Origin: an uncultured Paraprevotella sp.
GTDB taxonomy: Bacteria; Bacteroidota; Bacteroidia; Bacteroidales; Bacteroidaceae
Assembly (NCBI GenBank): GCA_944321975.1
Contig: CALUNJ010000003.1
Location: 1-62,514 of the forward strand
Length of the DNA stretch: 62,514 bases
Direction of reading: 5' to 3'
This document shows positions 16,892-25,725 of this stretch, piece by piece. Every line of letters begins with the position of its first letter. Position 1 is the first letter of the stretch. The notes under the pieces are model-generated. The model saw only the letters and a list, made by a program, of their open reading frames with translations. It did not search any database and was not told the DNA's origin. Both the position numbers and the translations under genes were made by a program.

Positions 16892-17347
16892 ATGAATGAC
16901 ATGGGTGAACAATTCAATTTTGATATCAGGCTGATCTTTGCGATCCTGAACGGCAAGGTTTCGGCCGCCATTAATCGTAAACTTTACCGCAATTTCCGGC
17001 AATATAATGTCGACATCACGCCTGAGCAGTGGACGGTGCTGCTTTACTTGTGGGAAAAGGACGGGGTCACCCAGCAAGAACTCTGCAATGCCACTTTCAA
17101 GGACAAGCCCAGCATGACGAGGCTGATTGACAACATGGAGCGGCTGAATCTTGTGGTGAGGATTTCCAGTAAGACGGACCGCCGTACGAACCTTGTCCAT
17201 CTGACCAAGCGGGGGCGTGACTTGGAGGAAATGTCGAGGTTCGTGGCCAACAAGACGTTGAAGGAGGCTCTGAAGGGGCTCACGGTGGAGGAATTGAGCG
17301 TCAGCCAGGAAGTCCTGCGGAAAGTTTTCACGAATACCAAGGATTAA
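16892..17347 (+). CDS. MarR-family transcriptional regulator
   Basis: A 151-residue winged-helix dimer-type regulator: 'TPEQWTVLLYLWEKDGVTQQELCNAT' (helices before the HTH), 'KPSMTRLIDNMERLNLVVRI' recognition helix, and the 'KTDRRTNLVHLTKRGRDL' wing typical of MarR. The ligand and target are unknown; regulators of this family often respond to phenolics, oxidants or drugs and act on a neighbouring gene. The next plus-strand gene, 115 bases downstream, encodes a 58-residue membrane protein and could be a target. An alternative ATG lies at 16901. Confidence 0.9.
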   Translation: MNDMGEQFNFDIRLIFAILNGKVSAAINRKLYRNFRQYNVDITPEQWTVLLYLWEKDGVTQQELCNATFKDKPSMTRLIDNMERLNLVVRISSKTDRRTNLVHLTKRGRDLEEMSRFVANKTLKEALKGLTVEELSVSQEVLRKVFTNTKD

Positions 17348-17462
17348 AATGAGGCCTAAAATGAGGCCCGGCTGTTTTTTTTCGGCGAAAAGTTTCGGCG
17401 TTTAAATAATTATGCTTTAATTTGTAGCGCAAATTGAGGAAAACATAAAAAAGAAATATACA

Positions 17463-17639
17463 ATGGACAATTTTTTGAAAAATCTGGGAATTCTCCTGGT
17501 TGTATTGGGAACAGTGGTATTGGTGTTGAGTTTCTCTTTCGGGTGGGTTGACTACAATTGGGTCGACGGCACGGCTTTGTTGCTTGTGGTGGTTGGCATT
17601 GTGGTGCACATCATTATGAACAAGAGAATCCAAGGCTGA
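17463..17639 (+). CDS. Small two-helix membrane protein (58 residues)
   Basis: An uninterrupted frame from ATG 17463 to TGA 17637-17639 encodes 58 residues. After a polar start (MDNFLKN) there are two hydrophobic segments of about 17-20 residues separated by a short polar loop 'GWVDYNWVDG', and a basic C-terminal tail 'HIIMNKRIQG', a small helical-hairpin inner-membrane protein. An A-rich region precedes the ATG and a strong terminator follows the stop. Function unknown. Confidence 0.75.
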   Translation: MDNFLKNLGILLVVLGTVVLVLSFSFGWVDYNWVDGTALLLVVVGIVVHIIMNKRIQG

Positions 17640-17664
17640 GCCGCAGGCGAGAGACAAGAAAAAG

Positions 17665-17701
17665 CCGCCGCCGGAATTGATCCGGGGGCGGTTTTTTTTT
17701 A
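17665..17701 (+). terminator. Terminator after the 58-residue membrane protein
   Basis: Eleven-base GC stem with one mismatch (CCGCCGCCGGA / TCCGGGGGCGG) and nine or more T. Confidence 0.88.
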
Positions 17702-17729
17702 AGAGTTCCACGCGATGCCTCGATCAATC

Positions 17730-18431
17730 TCAATCTTCGTTGTTGGGCACAATCAGGCGGTAGCCTTTTCCGTGGACATTGTTGATTTCAATGTCGGGGT
17801 CGTCTTTCAGATGCTTGCGCAGTTTGGTGATATACACGTCCATGCTGCGGGCGTTGAAATAGTTGTCGTCGATCCAGATGGTCTTCAGGGCCAGTTCGCG
17901 TTGCAGCACGTCGTTGGCGTGCGCGCAAAGCAATGACAGCAGTTCGCTCTCTTTCGTGGTCAGTTTGGTCTGTTTGTCGCCGATGGCCAGGATTTGGCGT
18001 TGCGTGTCGAAGGTGAACTTGCCTAATTTGTACATGTTGGTCTCCTTCACTTTCTTGCCTCTTACGCGGCGCAAGATGGCTTCCATGCGGAACACCAGTT
18101 CTTCCATGGAGAAGGGCTTGGTGATATAGTCGTCGGCTCCGATCTTGAATCCGTCAAAGATGTCTTCCTTCAGGTTCTTGGCTGTCAGGAAGATGATGGG
18201 GATTTCGGAGTTCACCTGGCGTATTTCCTGTGCCAGCTGGAAGCCGTCTTTCTTTGGCATCATCACGTCCAGCACGCACAGGTCATAGTGGTTTTTCAGG
18301 AAGGCCTTGTAGCCGGCATCTCCGTCGGGATAAAGCTCGGCGTCATACCCCTTGGCCTGCAAATACTCCCTGAGCAGCATGCCCAGGCTCTCGTCGTCTT
18401 CGCATAATAATATATGCAACTTTTCTTCCAT
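17730..18431 (-). CDS. rprY: Response regulator RprY (OmpR family)
   Basis: A 233-residue regulator. The receiver domain has acidic pocket E11/D12/D13, phospho-acceptor D55 ('LCVLDVMMPKKDG') and the conserved 'TAK' and 'KPF'. The C-terminal winged-helix DNA-binding domain ends 'VYITKLRKHLKDDPDIEINNVHGKGYRL'. It matches the Bacteroides RprY regulator. It follows the sensor kinase by 4 bases and is the output half of the RprX/RprY pair. Confidence 0.93.
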   Translation of the reverse strand: MEEKLHILLCEDDESLGMLLREYLQAKGYDAELYPDGDAGYKAFLKNHYDLCVLDVMMPKKDGFQLAQEIRQVNSEIPIIFLTAKNLKEDIFDGFKIGADDYITKPFSMEELVFRMEAILRRVRGKKVKETNMYKLGKFTFDTQRQILAIGDKQTKLTTKESELLSLLCAHANDVLQRELALKTIWIDDNYFNARSMDVYITKLRKHLKDDPDIEINNVHGKGYRLIVPNNED

Positions 18432-18435
18432 AATC

Positions 18436-19980
18436 TTATTTTTTTATAATTGGTAATGTAATGATGAATTTCGTTCCGTGGCCGTATTCGCTTTCTGCCC
18501 GTATCGTGCCGTGTTGGAGGCTTACGATTTTCTTCACGTAGGCTAATCCCAGCCCGAAGCCTTTCACGTCATGTTTGTTGCCGGTGTGCACCCGGTAGAA
18601 CTTCTCGAAGATGCGTTTCAGGTCGTCTTTTTGGATGCCGATGCCGTTGTCTTCCACCGAAATGTTCAGTTTCTCTCCGGTGTTCCATGTGCGTAGCGTC
18701 AGATGGAGTTCTACGTCGTCGCGCTTGTATTTGACGGCATTGTCCATGAGGTTGAAGACCACGTTGGTGAAGTGCATTTCGTCCACATAGATTTCGGGAT
18801 GTTCCGCACGGAAGTCCGTGGATATGGATCCGCCGTTCTGTGACACTTTGAGGGTGAGTGTCTTCACCACTCCGGCCAGCAACTCGTGGGCATTCACTTC
18901 TTTTTGTTTGAAGGCGATGTTGTCCCGGTCGTATAATGACATTTGCAGCACTTTCTCCACCTGGAAACGCAGCCGTTTCGTTTCATCGTTGATGACGCGT
19001 GACAGGCTTTCATACATGGCCTCGCTCTTCTTGACGGACTGGTCGGCCAGCATTTGGGCTGCCAAGGAGATGGACGAGATCGGGGTCTTGAATTCGTGCG
19101 TCATGTTGTTGATGAAGTCGTTCTTCATTTCCGTCACCTTCTTCTGCCTGAATATCACGTATATGGTGTATACGAAAGTCACAAACAGGATGATGGTGAA
19201 GGCCAAGGCGGGAATCATCATCCGTGCCGTCTCCAGCAGGTATTCGTTCATGTCCGGGAAGTGGATGCGCACGATCCCCATTTTCCCGACAGGGTCGTTG
19301 CGGAAGAGCACTTGGGAGTAGGAATAGTCTTTCCCCTTTTCTTCGAAATCCGGGCATCGGTACACTTCCCGCCCGTCGTTGGTCGACACGGTGAAGTGGT
19401 AAGGGATGCTGATGCCGTTGTTCTCCAGTGCGTTCCGGATGTCCTGGTCCAGCAGCCTGAAGTTGATGCGTTCTTCCAGCGGCTTTTCGCTCGCGGTGTA
19501 CAGGATGCTGTAGATCACTTCGTCGAGCAGCCCCTTGTGGTAGATGTAGGCGTTCTTGATGTATTCCCTGAACGAGCGGCTGGCTTCGTTGATGCTGTTG
19601 CCGCTTTCCACGCGCAACACTTTGGGCATCGTGGAGGGGTGTTTTACGATGGTTTTCAGTTCGAATCCCGAATGGATCCGTCCCACCGTGTCGTGCAATT
19701 GCAGTTCCGTGCCGAAGTTATGCGCTCCGCTGATATACAATTGGGGGAGCGAGTCGGGGAGCCCGTCAGGATTCTCGCGCATGAAGCGTTCCAGGTAGCG
19801 GAAGGTTTCGTTTTGCTCCAAGTTCCGCGAGGCCTGGTTCAGGCTGCGTATGACCGATTCATCGAACTGTTCTTTCCGCATCTTTACCATTTGCTCGATG
19901 TATCGCATTTGCAGCATCAGCAGTCCCAGAAAGGAGACTCCGATGATTATGCTGACAATCCAAATCGTTAACTTCTTCAT
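18436..19980 (-). CDS. rprX: Sensor histidine kinase RprX
   Basis: Membrane kinase of 514 residues. TM1 is at residues ~4-23, a periplasmic sensor region of ~230 residues follows, TM2 is 'MIPALAFTIILFVTFVYTI', then HisKA with 'NNMTHEFKTPISSISLAAQ' (phospho-accepting His) and an ATPase domain with N box, 'DNGIGI' and 'GFGLGLAYV'. The frame extends to 20001, but a TATATTTG promoter box at 19986-19993 overlaps that extension, so I use the ATG at 19980. The transcript would have almost no leader. Paired with RprY downstream. Confidence 0.93.
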   Translation of the reverse strand: MKKLTIWIVSIIIGVSFLGLLMLQMRYIEQMVKMRKEQFDESVIRSLNQASRNLEQNETFRYLERFMRENPDGLPDSLPQLYISGAHNFGTELQLHDTVGRIHSGFELKTIVKHPSTMPKVLRVESGNSINEASRSFREYIKNAYIYHKGLLDEVIYSILYTASEKPLEERINFRLLDQDIRNALENNGISIPYHFTVSTNDGREVYRCPDFEEKGKDYSYSQVLFRNDPVGKMGIVRIHFPDMNEYLLETARMMIPALAFTIILFVTFVYTIYVIFRQKKVTEMKNDFINNMTHEFKTPISSISLAAQMLADQSVKKSEAMYESLSRVINDETKRLRFQVEKVLQMSLYDRDNIAFKQKEVNAHELLAGVVKTLTLKVSQNGGSISTDFRAEHPEIYVDEMHFTNVVFNLMDNAVKYKRDDVELHLTLRTWNTGEKLNISVEDNGIGIQKDDLKRIFEKFYRVHTGNKHDVKGFGLGLAYVKKIVSLQHGTIRAESEYGHGTKFIITLPIIKK

Positions 19981-19985
19981 GTCCG

Positions 19986-19993
19986 CAAATATA
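19986..19993 (-). promoter_or_regulatory. -7 promoter element of rprXY
   Basis: TATATTTG on the minus strand ends only 5 bases before the rprX ATG, which implies a leaderless or nearly leaderless transcript. Confidence 0.65.
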
Positions 19994-20160
19994 CGCATCA
20001 TCCATGTGCCGTGAAAGGAAAGATATGAATATTTGCTATGAATTTTAACGTTGTTAACCTTAAATCGGTGTTTTGTGATTCATGTGATCATTGCATTCTT
20101 TGTTTTCTTAAAAACTGGAAGAAAACGGGCCGGATGATTGCATGCTTGAGGAAGAAATGT

Positions 20161-20168
20161 TATCTTTA
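20161..20168 (+). promoter_or_regulatory. Probable -7 element of the hydrolase at 20264
   Basis: TATCTTTA, one mismatch from TAnnTTTG, with CTTG about 20 bases upstream; leader about 90 bases. The rest of the 20002-20263 gap shows nothing else. Confidence 0.4.
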
Positions 20169-20263
20169 GGAGCCGGCCAGGACCGCATTGCAGGCATCAC
20201 GGACGTGGCCTGAGCCTTGGGGGAGGCCCGGCGATTGGGATGGACGATAAAAACATGAGATAA

Positions 20264-21094
20264 ATGAAAATCAGAAGACTTTTGGCGTTAGCTTTTTTTA
20301 TGGGGGCTTTTTCCCCTGGCGTGTCGGCACAGACAGATTCCACTTTTTATATCCAAGGAGCCGTGGGGCGGCTTGCTTCCCGCCTGCAGCTTCCGGCGAT
20401 GGAGGGCGGCGGGCACTGTCCCCTCGTGATTTTGTGCCATGGTTTTGCGGGGAACATGGGCGGCCCGCTTTTTGATGGCATTGCGCACGAGTTGCTGGCC
20501 GGGGGCATCGGCGTGTTGCGCTTTGACTTTAATGCCCACGGGCGTAGCGACGGGGAGTTCCGCCACATGACCGTGCCCAATGAAATCGAGGATGCGCGGG
20601 CGGTGGTGGCGTGGGCCGAGGCCTTCCCGCAGGCGGGGGACATCGCTTTGCTGGGGCATTCCCAAGGTGGCGTGGTGGCTGCGATGACTGCCGGGCAACT
20701 TGGCAAGAAGAAAATAAAAGCCGTCGTGCTCATGGCACCTGCGGCCGTCTTGCGCGACGATGCGTTGAGGGGAAACACCATGGGTGCTTCTTATGACCCC
20801 TGGCATGCGCCGGAATTCGTGAAACTGCCTTCCGGGCATGAGCTTGGACGGGAATTCATCCAGACGGCATTGGCTTTGCCGATTTATGAGACGGCGGCAA
20901 AATATGAAGGCCCCGTGCTGGTCATCCACGGACAAGCCGACCGCATCGTGCCTTACACTTATGGCGAACGTTTCCACGAAGTGATGCCTGAGAGCAGCAT
21001 CGAAGTGATTCCGGGCGAAGACCATGGTTTTTTTGCCAACTTGCCGCATGCCGTTTCCATGGCTTCCGCATGGCTCGTGAAGGAACTTCGTTGA
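20264..21094 (+). CDS. Secreted alpha/beta hydrolase (cinnamoyl/feruloyl-esterase-like)
   Basis: A 276-residue hydrolase with a signal peptide ending near GVSAQ. Core motifs are the oxyanion-hole 'ILCHGFAGN', nucleophile elbow 'LLGHSQGG', an acid at 'VIHGQADRIVPY' and catalytic histidine in 'GEDHGFF'. This arrangement matches serine hydrolases of the bacterial cinnamoyl esterase type (short lid after strand 6), which cleave hydroxycinnamates from plant material, but other ester substrates are possible. Monocistronic: its promoter-like box lies upstream and a dispersed repeat follows. Confidence 0.82.
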   Translation: MKIRRLLALAFFMGAFSPGVSAQTDSTFYIQGAVGRLASRLQLPAMEGGGHCPLVILCHGFAGNMGGPLFDGIAHELLAGGIGVLRFDFNAHGRSDGEFRHMTVPNEIEDARAVVAWAEAFPQAGDIALLGHSQGGVVAAMTAGQLGKKKIKAVVLMAPAAVLRDDALRGNTMGASYDPWHAPEFVKLPSGHELGREFIQTALALPIYETAAKYEGPVLVIHGQADRIVPYTYGERFHEVMPESSIEVIPGEDHGFFANLPHAVSMASAWLVKELR

Positions 21095-21205
21095 ATCCGC
21101 CAGAACGGCAAGGGCCGGGCTTTTTCCTCATGCGGCCCGCATTTTCCTTAAGCGGAAGAATGTCCTGCGGCTCCGTTATTGGGGGAAACCGTGTGTGGCG
21201 GGATT

Positions 21206-21298
21206 AGGACAATATTGCTCTCAAGGGGAATGGGATTTTTCCTCTTGAGAAAATGAATTTTTCCGCTTGAGAAAAGAATGTGAATCGCCTGAGAAAAG
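21206..21298 (+). repeat. Dispersed palindromic element, copy 3 (degenerate)
   Basis: The right half AATGTGAATCGCCTGAGAAAA (20 bases of it identical to copy 2's end) and the flank 'TGCTCTCAAG ... CCTCTTGAG' are kept, but the left arm has diverged to GAAAATGAATTTTTCC. Similarity to copy 2 extends upstream to about 21148 (AAGCGGAAGA). It lies between the convergent hydrolase and EF-G2 genes. Confidence 0.75.
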
Positions 21299-21482
21299 CC
21301 GAAGTGTTTCAAAAGGTGCTTATTCCGTTGATCCTCAATAGGATGAGAATCTCCTCCGGGATAGGACTTCATGGACCTGCGCCGGGGCCGCGGAGAGGGC
21401 GGAAAAGAAAATCCCGCCTCCGCAGCCGGCATTCGGCCAGCCGCAGAAGCGGGGAGTTGACACAAGCAAGATTCTTTTTTTC

Positions 21483-23642
21483 TTAGTCTTCGCTGCCTTG
21501 CTGCGCTTCGAAGTCTTTGATCAGTTTCTCTTGTACGTCGGCAGGTACGAGTTCGTAGCTGGCGAACGACATGATGAAGGAGGCCCGCCCGCCGGTGATG
21601 GAACTCAGCGAAGTGCTGTAGTTCGACATTTCCTTAAGTGGCACTTTGGCCGTGAGTTTCTCATATCCGTTTTCGCTCACCATGCCCATGATCATGCCGC
21701 GGCGCCCTTGCAGGTCGCTCATCACGTCGCCCATCTTGTCTGTCGGCGTAAACACTTCCACGTCGTAGATCGGTTCCAGGATTTTCGGGCCTGCGTTTTT
21801 GAAGGCCATGCTGAAGGCGTTGCGTCCGGCCAGCATGAACGAGATTTCATTGGAATCCACGGGGTGCATCTTTCCGTCGTAAACGATCACGCGCACGTCG
21901 CGGGCGTAGCTTCCCGTCAGCGGCCCGCGTTCCATGCGTTGCATCACGCCTTTCAGGATCGCCGGCATGAAGCGTGCGTCGATGGCGCCTCCCACCACGG
22001 AGTTGATGAAGACGAGTTTTCCGCCCCATTCCAAGGGCACTTCTTCCTTGCTGCGTGCGTTTATGCGGTATTCCTGCCCGTTGAAGCGGTACACTTCAGG
22101 ATCGGGCATGCCTTCGTAGTAGGGCTCCACGATCAAGTGGACTTCGCCAAATTGGCCGGCGCCGCCCGACTGTTTCTTGTGGCGGTAGTCGGCCCGCGCC
22201 GCCTTGGTGATGGTTTCGCGGTAAGGTATGCGCGGTTCTTCAAATCTGATGGCGATTTTTTCGTTGTTCTCCATGCGCCATTTCAGGGTGCGCAGGTGGA
22301 ATTCCCCCTGTCCGTGCACCAGGATCTGGCGCAGCTCCTTGCTTTGCTCCACCACCCACGTGGGGTCTTCCTCGCGCATGCGGTTCAGCGCGTTCATCAT
22401 TTTCTCCGTTTCGGCCTCGTTCACGGCTTTCACCGCGCGGGTATATTTGGGGTTCGGGTATTTGATGAAGTTAAAGCGGTTTTCGCAGTCTTTCCCGTTC
22501 AGGGTGTTACCTGTTTTCACGTCTTTCAATTTCACCGTGCAGCCGATGTCGCCGGCCACCAGTTCTTCCACCTTGATGCGGTTGGCGCCAGCGCAGACGA
22601 ACAACTGCGACATGCGTTCCTTTGAGCCGCGGTCGGCATTGTTCAGGTCGTCGCCTTCGTGCACCTTTCCGCTCATCACTTTGAAGTATTGCACTTCTCC
22701 GATGTGCGGTTCCACGCCGGTCTTGAAGAAGTAGAGCGAGGTCGGGCCGTTGGGGTCGGGAGCCGTTTCCATGCCGCGTGTGTTGTGCACCTTGGGCATT
22801 TCGTCCACGAAAGGCACCACATTTCCCAGGAATTCCATCAGCCTCCGGACTCCCATGTCTTTTCCCGCGCACACGCAGAACACGGGAAACATGCTTCTCG
22901 AAGCCAGTCCTTTGCGGATGCCTTCGCGCATTTCATCTTCGGTGAGGGTGTCGCTGTCGAAGAATTTTTCCATCAGCGTCTCGTCGTTTTCGGCTGCGGC
23001 TTCCACCAAGGCCTTGTGCAGTTCCATGGCTTTTTCCTTTTCTTCCTCGGGGATTTCTTCAATGGTGGGTGCTCCGCCTTCCGGCCCCCAGGAGTATTTC
23101 TTCATGAGCAACACGTCTATCAAGGCGTTGAAGTCCGGCCCCGTCTTCACGGGATATTGCACCGGCACGACCTTGTTGCCGTAGATGGAGGTCAGTTGTT
23201 CCAGGATCGCGTCGTAGTCGCATTTTTCATCATCGAGCTGGTTGACCAGGAAGATGACCGGTTTGCCCAGCTTCTCCGTGTAGCGGAAATGGTTTTGCGT
23301 GCCTACTTCCGGGCCGTATTGGCCGTTGAGCAAAAGCACAGCCGTGTCGGTCACGTTCAATGCCGTGAGGGCTGCTCCCACGAAGTCGTCCGACCCCGGA
23401 CAGTCTATGATGTTCAGCTTCTTTCCGTTCCATTCCACGTGGAAAACCGTGGAGAACACGGAATACCCGTATTCCTGTTCCACAGGAAAATAATCGCTGA
23501 CTGTATTCTTAGCCGTAATCCTTCCCCGTCGTTTGATCAATCCTGCCTCGTAGAGCAAGGCTTCCGTAAGTGTGGTCTTCCCCGAACCGTCATTCCCCAA
23601 CAGGGCTATGTTTTTGATTTCATTCGTTTGATATACTTTCAT
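21483..23642 (-). CDS. fusA2: EF-G2-type translation elongation factor (EF-G paralogue)
   Basis: A 719-residue protein with all five EF-G domains. The P loop is GNDGSGKT (16-23), NxxD is 'NQLDDEK', and the G3 motif reads DCPGSDD where GTPase-competent EF-G has DTPGH, so the catalytic histidine is replaced by serine. This is the signature of the Bacteroides EF-G2 paralogue (BT2167 type), which I recall being reported to support translation during starvation without GTP hydrolysis. I start at the ATG at 23642 (MKVYQTNEIKNIALLG); the frame continues to 23666 through a promoter-like TATCTTTA (23655-23662). Confidence 0.88.
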   Translation of the reverse strand: MKVYQTNEIKNIALLGNDGSGKTTLTEALLYEAGLIKRRGRITAKNTVSDYFPVEQEYGYSVFSTVFHVEWNGKKLNIIDCPGSDDFVGAALTALNVTDTAVLLLNGQYGPEVGTQNHFRYTEKLGKPVIFLVNQLDDEKCDYDAILEQLTSIYGNKVVPVQYPVKTGPDFNALIDVLLMKKYSWGPEGGAPTIEEIPEEEKEKAMELHKALVEAAAENDETLMEKFFDSDTLTEDEMREGIRKGLASRSMFPVFCVCAGKDMGVRRLMEFLGNVVPFVDEMPKVHNTRGMETAPDPNGPTSLYFFKTGVEPHIGEVQYFKVMSGKVHEGDDLNNADRGSKERMSQLFVCAGANRIKVEELVAGDIGCTVKLKDVKTGNTLNGKDCENRFNFIKYPNPKYTRAVKAVNEAETEKMMNALNRMREEDPTWVVEQSKELRQILVHGQGEFHLRTLKWRMENNEKIAIRFEEPRIPYRETITKAARADYRHKKQSGGAGQFGEVHLIVEPYYEGMPDPEVYRFNGQEYRINARSKEEVPLEWGGKLVFINSVVGGAIDARFMPAILKGVMQRMERGPLTGSYARDVRVIVYDGKMHPVDSNEISFMLAGRNAFSMAFKNAGPKILEPIYDVEVFTPTDKMGDVMSDLQGRRGMIMGMVSENGYEKLTAKVPLKEMSNYSTSLSSITGGRASFIMSFASYELVPADVQEKLIKDFEAQQGSED

Positions 23643-23768
23643 TGTGTAATAATTTAAAGATAACAACTAAACGGCTCTAAATTTAGCAATAAAAAAGCAT
23701 CCGGCCAACAAAATCCCCAAGATGTTATTTATGTTTTTCAGCACGTAGGAGTTTTCCCCGCTTTTCCG

Positions 23769-23776
23769 TATCTTTG
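23769..23776 (+). promoter_or_regulatory. -7 promoter element of hemW
   Basis: TATCTTTG, 29 bases before the hemW ATG; divergent from EF-G2. Confidence 0.68.
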
Positions 23777-23805
23777 CAGTCTGTTTACACCTTATTATAT
23801 ATGTT

Positions 23806-24996
23806 ATGGCAGGGATCTATCTTCATATTCCTTTTTGCGTAAGCCGTTGCATTTATTGTGATTTTTATTCCACCACACGCGGGGCGGACAAAGCGGGCTA
23901 TGTGCGGGCACTGAAGAGGGAAATCAGCCTGCGGGCCGGTTACCTTGCCGTGGAGGGTCGGTTGCAGCCGGTGGAGACCGTTTATTGGGGAGGAGGCACG
24001 CCTTCTACGCTGGAAACCGGATGGATGTCCGAAGTGTTCGACACCTTGTATGCGGCCTATCCCATCGTGCCGGATGCGGAAATCACCCTTGAAGCCAATC
24101 CCGACGATTTGTCCGCGTCGAAGCTGGCCGCATTGGGCAGGTTGCCTTTCAACCGCATCAGCATGGGGGTGCAGACCTTTTCAGACGAGAAACTCAGGCT
24201 GTTGCGCCGCCGTCACACCGGCCGTCAGGCCGTAGAGGCAGTGAAGGCTTGCCAGGATGCCGGGTTCGACAACGTCAGCTTGGATCTGATTTATGGGTTG
24301 CCGCGGCAAACGCTGGGCCAGTGGGAGTCCGATGTGGACACGGCCTTGCGGCTGGGCGTGCAGCATCTGTCGGCTTATGCTTTGATTTATGAAGAGGGCA
24401 CGCGGTTGTGGGACATGAGGCGGCAGCACCTGGTGGGTGAGGCCGACGAGGAAACCAGCCTGGGCATGTTCAACCTTCTGATGGAAAAAATGGAAGAAGC
24501 CGGTTTCGAACATTACGAGATTTCCAATTTTGCGCGCAAAGGATTCCGTTCGCGCCACAATTCCGGCTACTGGAACGGCACTCCCTATTTGGGCTGCGGG
24601 CCTTCTGCCCATTCCTATGACGGGCAAAACCGTCAATGGAACCGTCCTGACCTGGATGCCTATCTCCGGGGGGTGGGGCGGTGCGTATGCGCGGAAGACT
24701 TCATGGATGCGCCCTGGATAGAGAAAGAGACGCTTGACACGAAAGAGCGTTACAACGACCTCGTCGTCACGGCACTGCGCACTTGTGAGGGCATCGATAT
24801 CGCCGCGCTTCGCCACAAGTTCGGCTCCCGCCTTGCGGAATATTGCCTGCAAAATGCCGCGCCCTATCTGCAAAGCGGAAAACTGGAAGTGAACCATTCC
24901 TTCGGGGCCTCGCCCGAAGGCCGGCTCCGGTTGACCCGCGACGGACTGTTCCTGTCCGACGGCATCATGAGCGACCTGCTTTGCGTGGAAGGCTAA
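23806..24996 (+). CDS. hemW: Radical SAM haem chaperone HemW
   Basis: Of 396 residues, it starts with 'YLHIPFCVSRCIYCDFYS', the CxxxCxxC radical SAM motif, followed by 'YWGGGTPS', the HemN C-terminal domain and 'GPSAHSY'. The short N terminus, without the extra residues of true coproporphyrinogen dehydrogenase HemN, favours the haem-binding chaperone HemW, though older annotations call it oxygen-independent coproporphyrinogen III oxidase. Its last four bases overlap the convergent DUF4827 gene. Confidence 0.92.
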   Translation: MAGIYLHIPFCVSRCIYCDFYSTTRGADKAGYVRALKREISLRAGYLAVEGRLQPVETVYWGGGTPSTLETGWMSEVFDTLYAAYPIVPDAEITLEANPDDLSASKLAALGRLPFNRISMGVQTFSDEKLRLLRRRHTGRQAVEAVKACQDAGFDNVSLDLIYGLPRQTLGQWESDVDTALRLGVQHLSAYALIYEEGTRLWDMRRQHLVGEADEETSLGMFNLLMEKMEEAGFEHYEISNFARKGFRSRHNSGYWNGTPYLGCGPSAHSYDGQNRQWNRPDLDAYLRGVGRCVCAEDFMDAPWIEKETLDTKERYNDLVVTALRTCEGIDIAALRHKFGSRLAEYCLQNAAPYLQSGKLEVNHSFGASPEGRLRLTRDGLFLSDGIMSDLLCVEG

Positions 24997-25691
24997 TTGC
25001 GCATTTCCTGATAGGTAATCTCGTAGAAGCAGGGATATACGTTGGACGAAGCGTCGCTGTGGCCTTGGGAGTGGGGCACGATCAGGCGGACTTTGGCGAT
25101 TTCCCCGTCAGCTGTCCATTGGCGGCCTATGTTGATGTAGGTCAACGGAATCAGCCATCCGGCCGGTACGGCCGTGGAACCATAGTAGGCATACATGGCT
25201 CCTCCGCCATTGACCGAGGTGTTGAAGGAAGCGGTGAATGTGCCGTAGTTGTTGGTCACGTCCATGATGTCGGGGTTCGTGGCCCAATAGGAAGTGTTGT
25301 TGGTCGTCTGTACGGAGTCTCTCAGGATGTTGAATTCCGTGTAGCGGCAGATGATGCGCTTTTGCTGTCCGCTGCGCAGTTTCTCCCCCGCGCCTTTCCG
25401 CACGATTTGCATGTATACTCCCGTGCTTTCAAACACGACATATTCGTTGCGTTCCAGGTTGGTCGTGCTGTCTTGTGCGTAAAAGTCTCCTTCGGAGATG
25501 GTGTTGATTTTCCCCACGCGGATCAGTTCTTCCCCGTCGCTTGATCGGATGACCACGTCGCGGTTCAGGAATGCGGAAATGGCATCGCGTTCTTTTTCAC
25601 GTTGTTCGGCGTAGGTCTCTCCGTCGTCGCATCCTTGCAATCCCCATCCGGTCCAAAGCAGGGCCAAGCAGATATAAATTAACTTTTTCAT
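24993..25691 (-). CDS. DUF4827 lipoprotein (FKBP-like fold)
   Basis: A 232-residue lipoprotein; signal with C21 (GLQGC|DD) followed by a charged 'DGETYAEQREKERDAISAFL' helix typical of the DUF4827 family, whose members resemble FKBP-type peptidyl-prolyl isomerases found in Bacteroidetes envelopes. I see no certainty that isomerase activity is kept. The stop codon region overlaps the hemW end by 4 bases. Upstream, the DHH phosphoesterase gene ends 34 bases away on the same strand, so the pair is likely one unit. Confidence 0.82.
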   Translation of the reverse strand: MKKLIYICLALLWTGWGLQGCDDGETYAEQREKERDAISAFLNRDVVIRSSDGEELIRVGKINTISEGDFYAQDSTTNLERNEYVVFESTGVYMQIVRKGAGEKLRSGQQKRIICRYTEFNILRDSVQTTNNTSYWATNPDIMDVTNNYGTFTASFNTSVNGGGAMYAYYGSTAVPAGWLIPLTYINIGRQWTADGEIAKVRLIVPHSQGHSDASSNVYPCFYEITYQEMRN

Positions 25692-25725
25692 GCGTCTTGT
25701 TCTTTTCTTTCTTCGTTTTGTGCCT

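Noticed and set aside
23806..24996. HemN coproporphyrinogen III dehydrogenase
   Set aside because: The N-terminal extension and substrate residues of HemN are lacking; HemW fits better.
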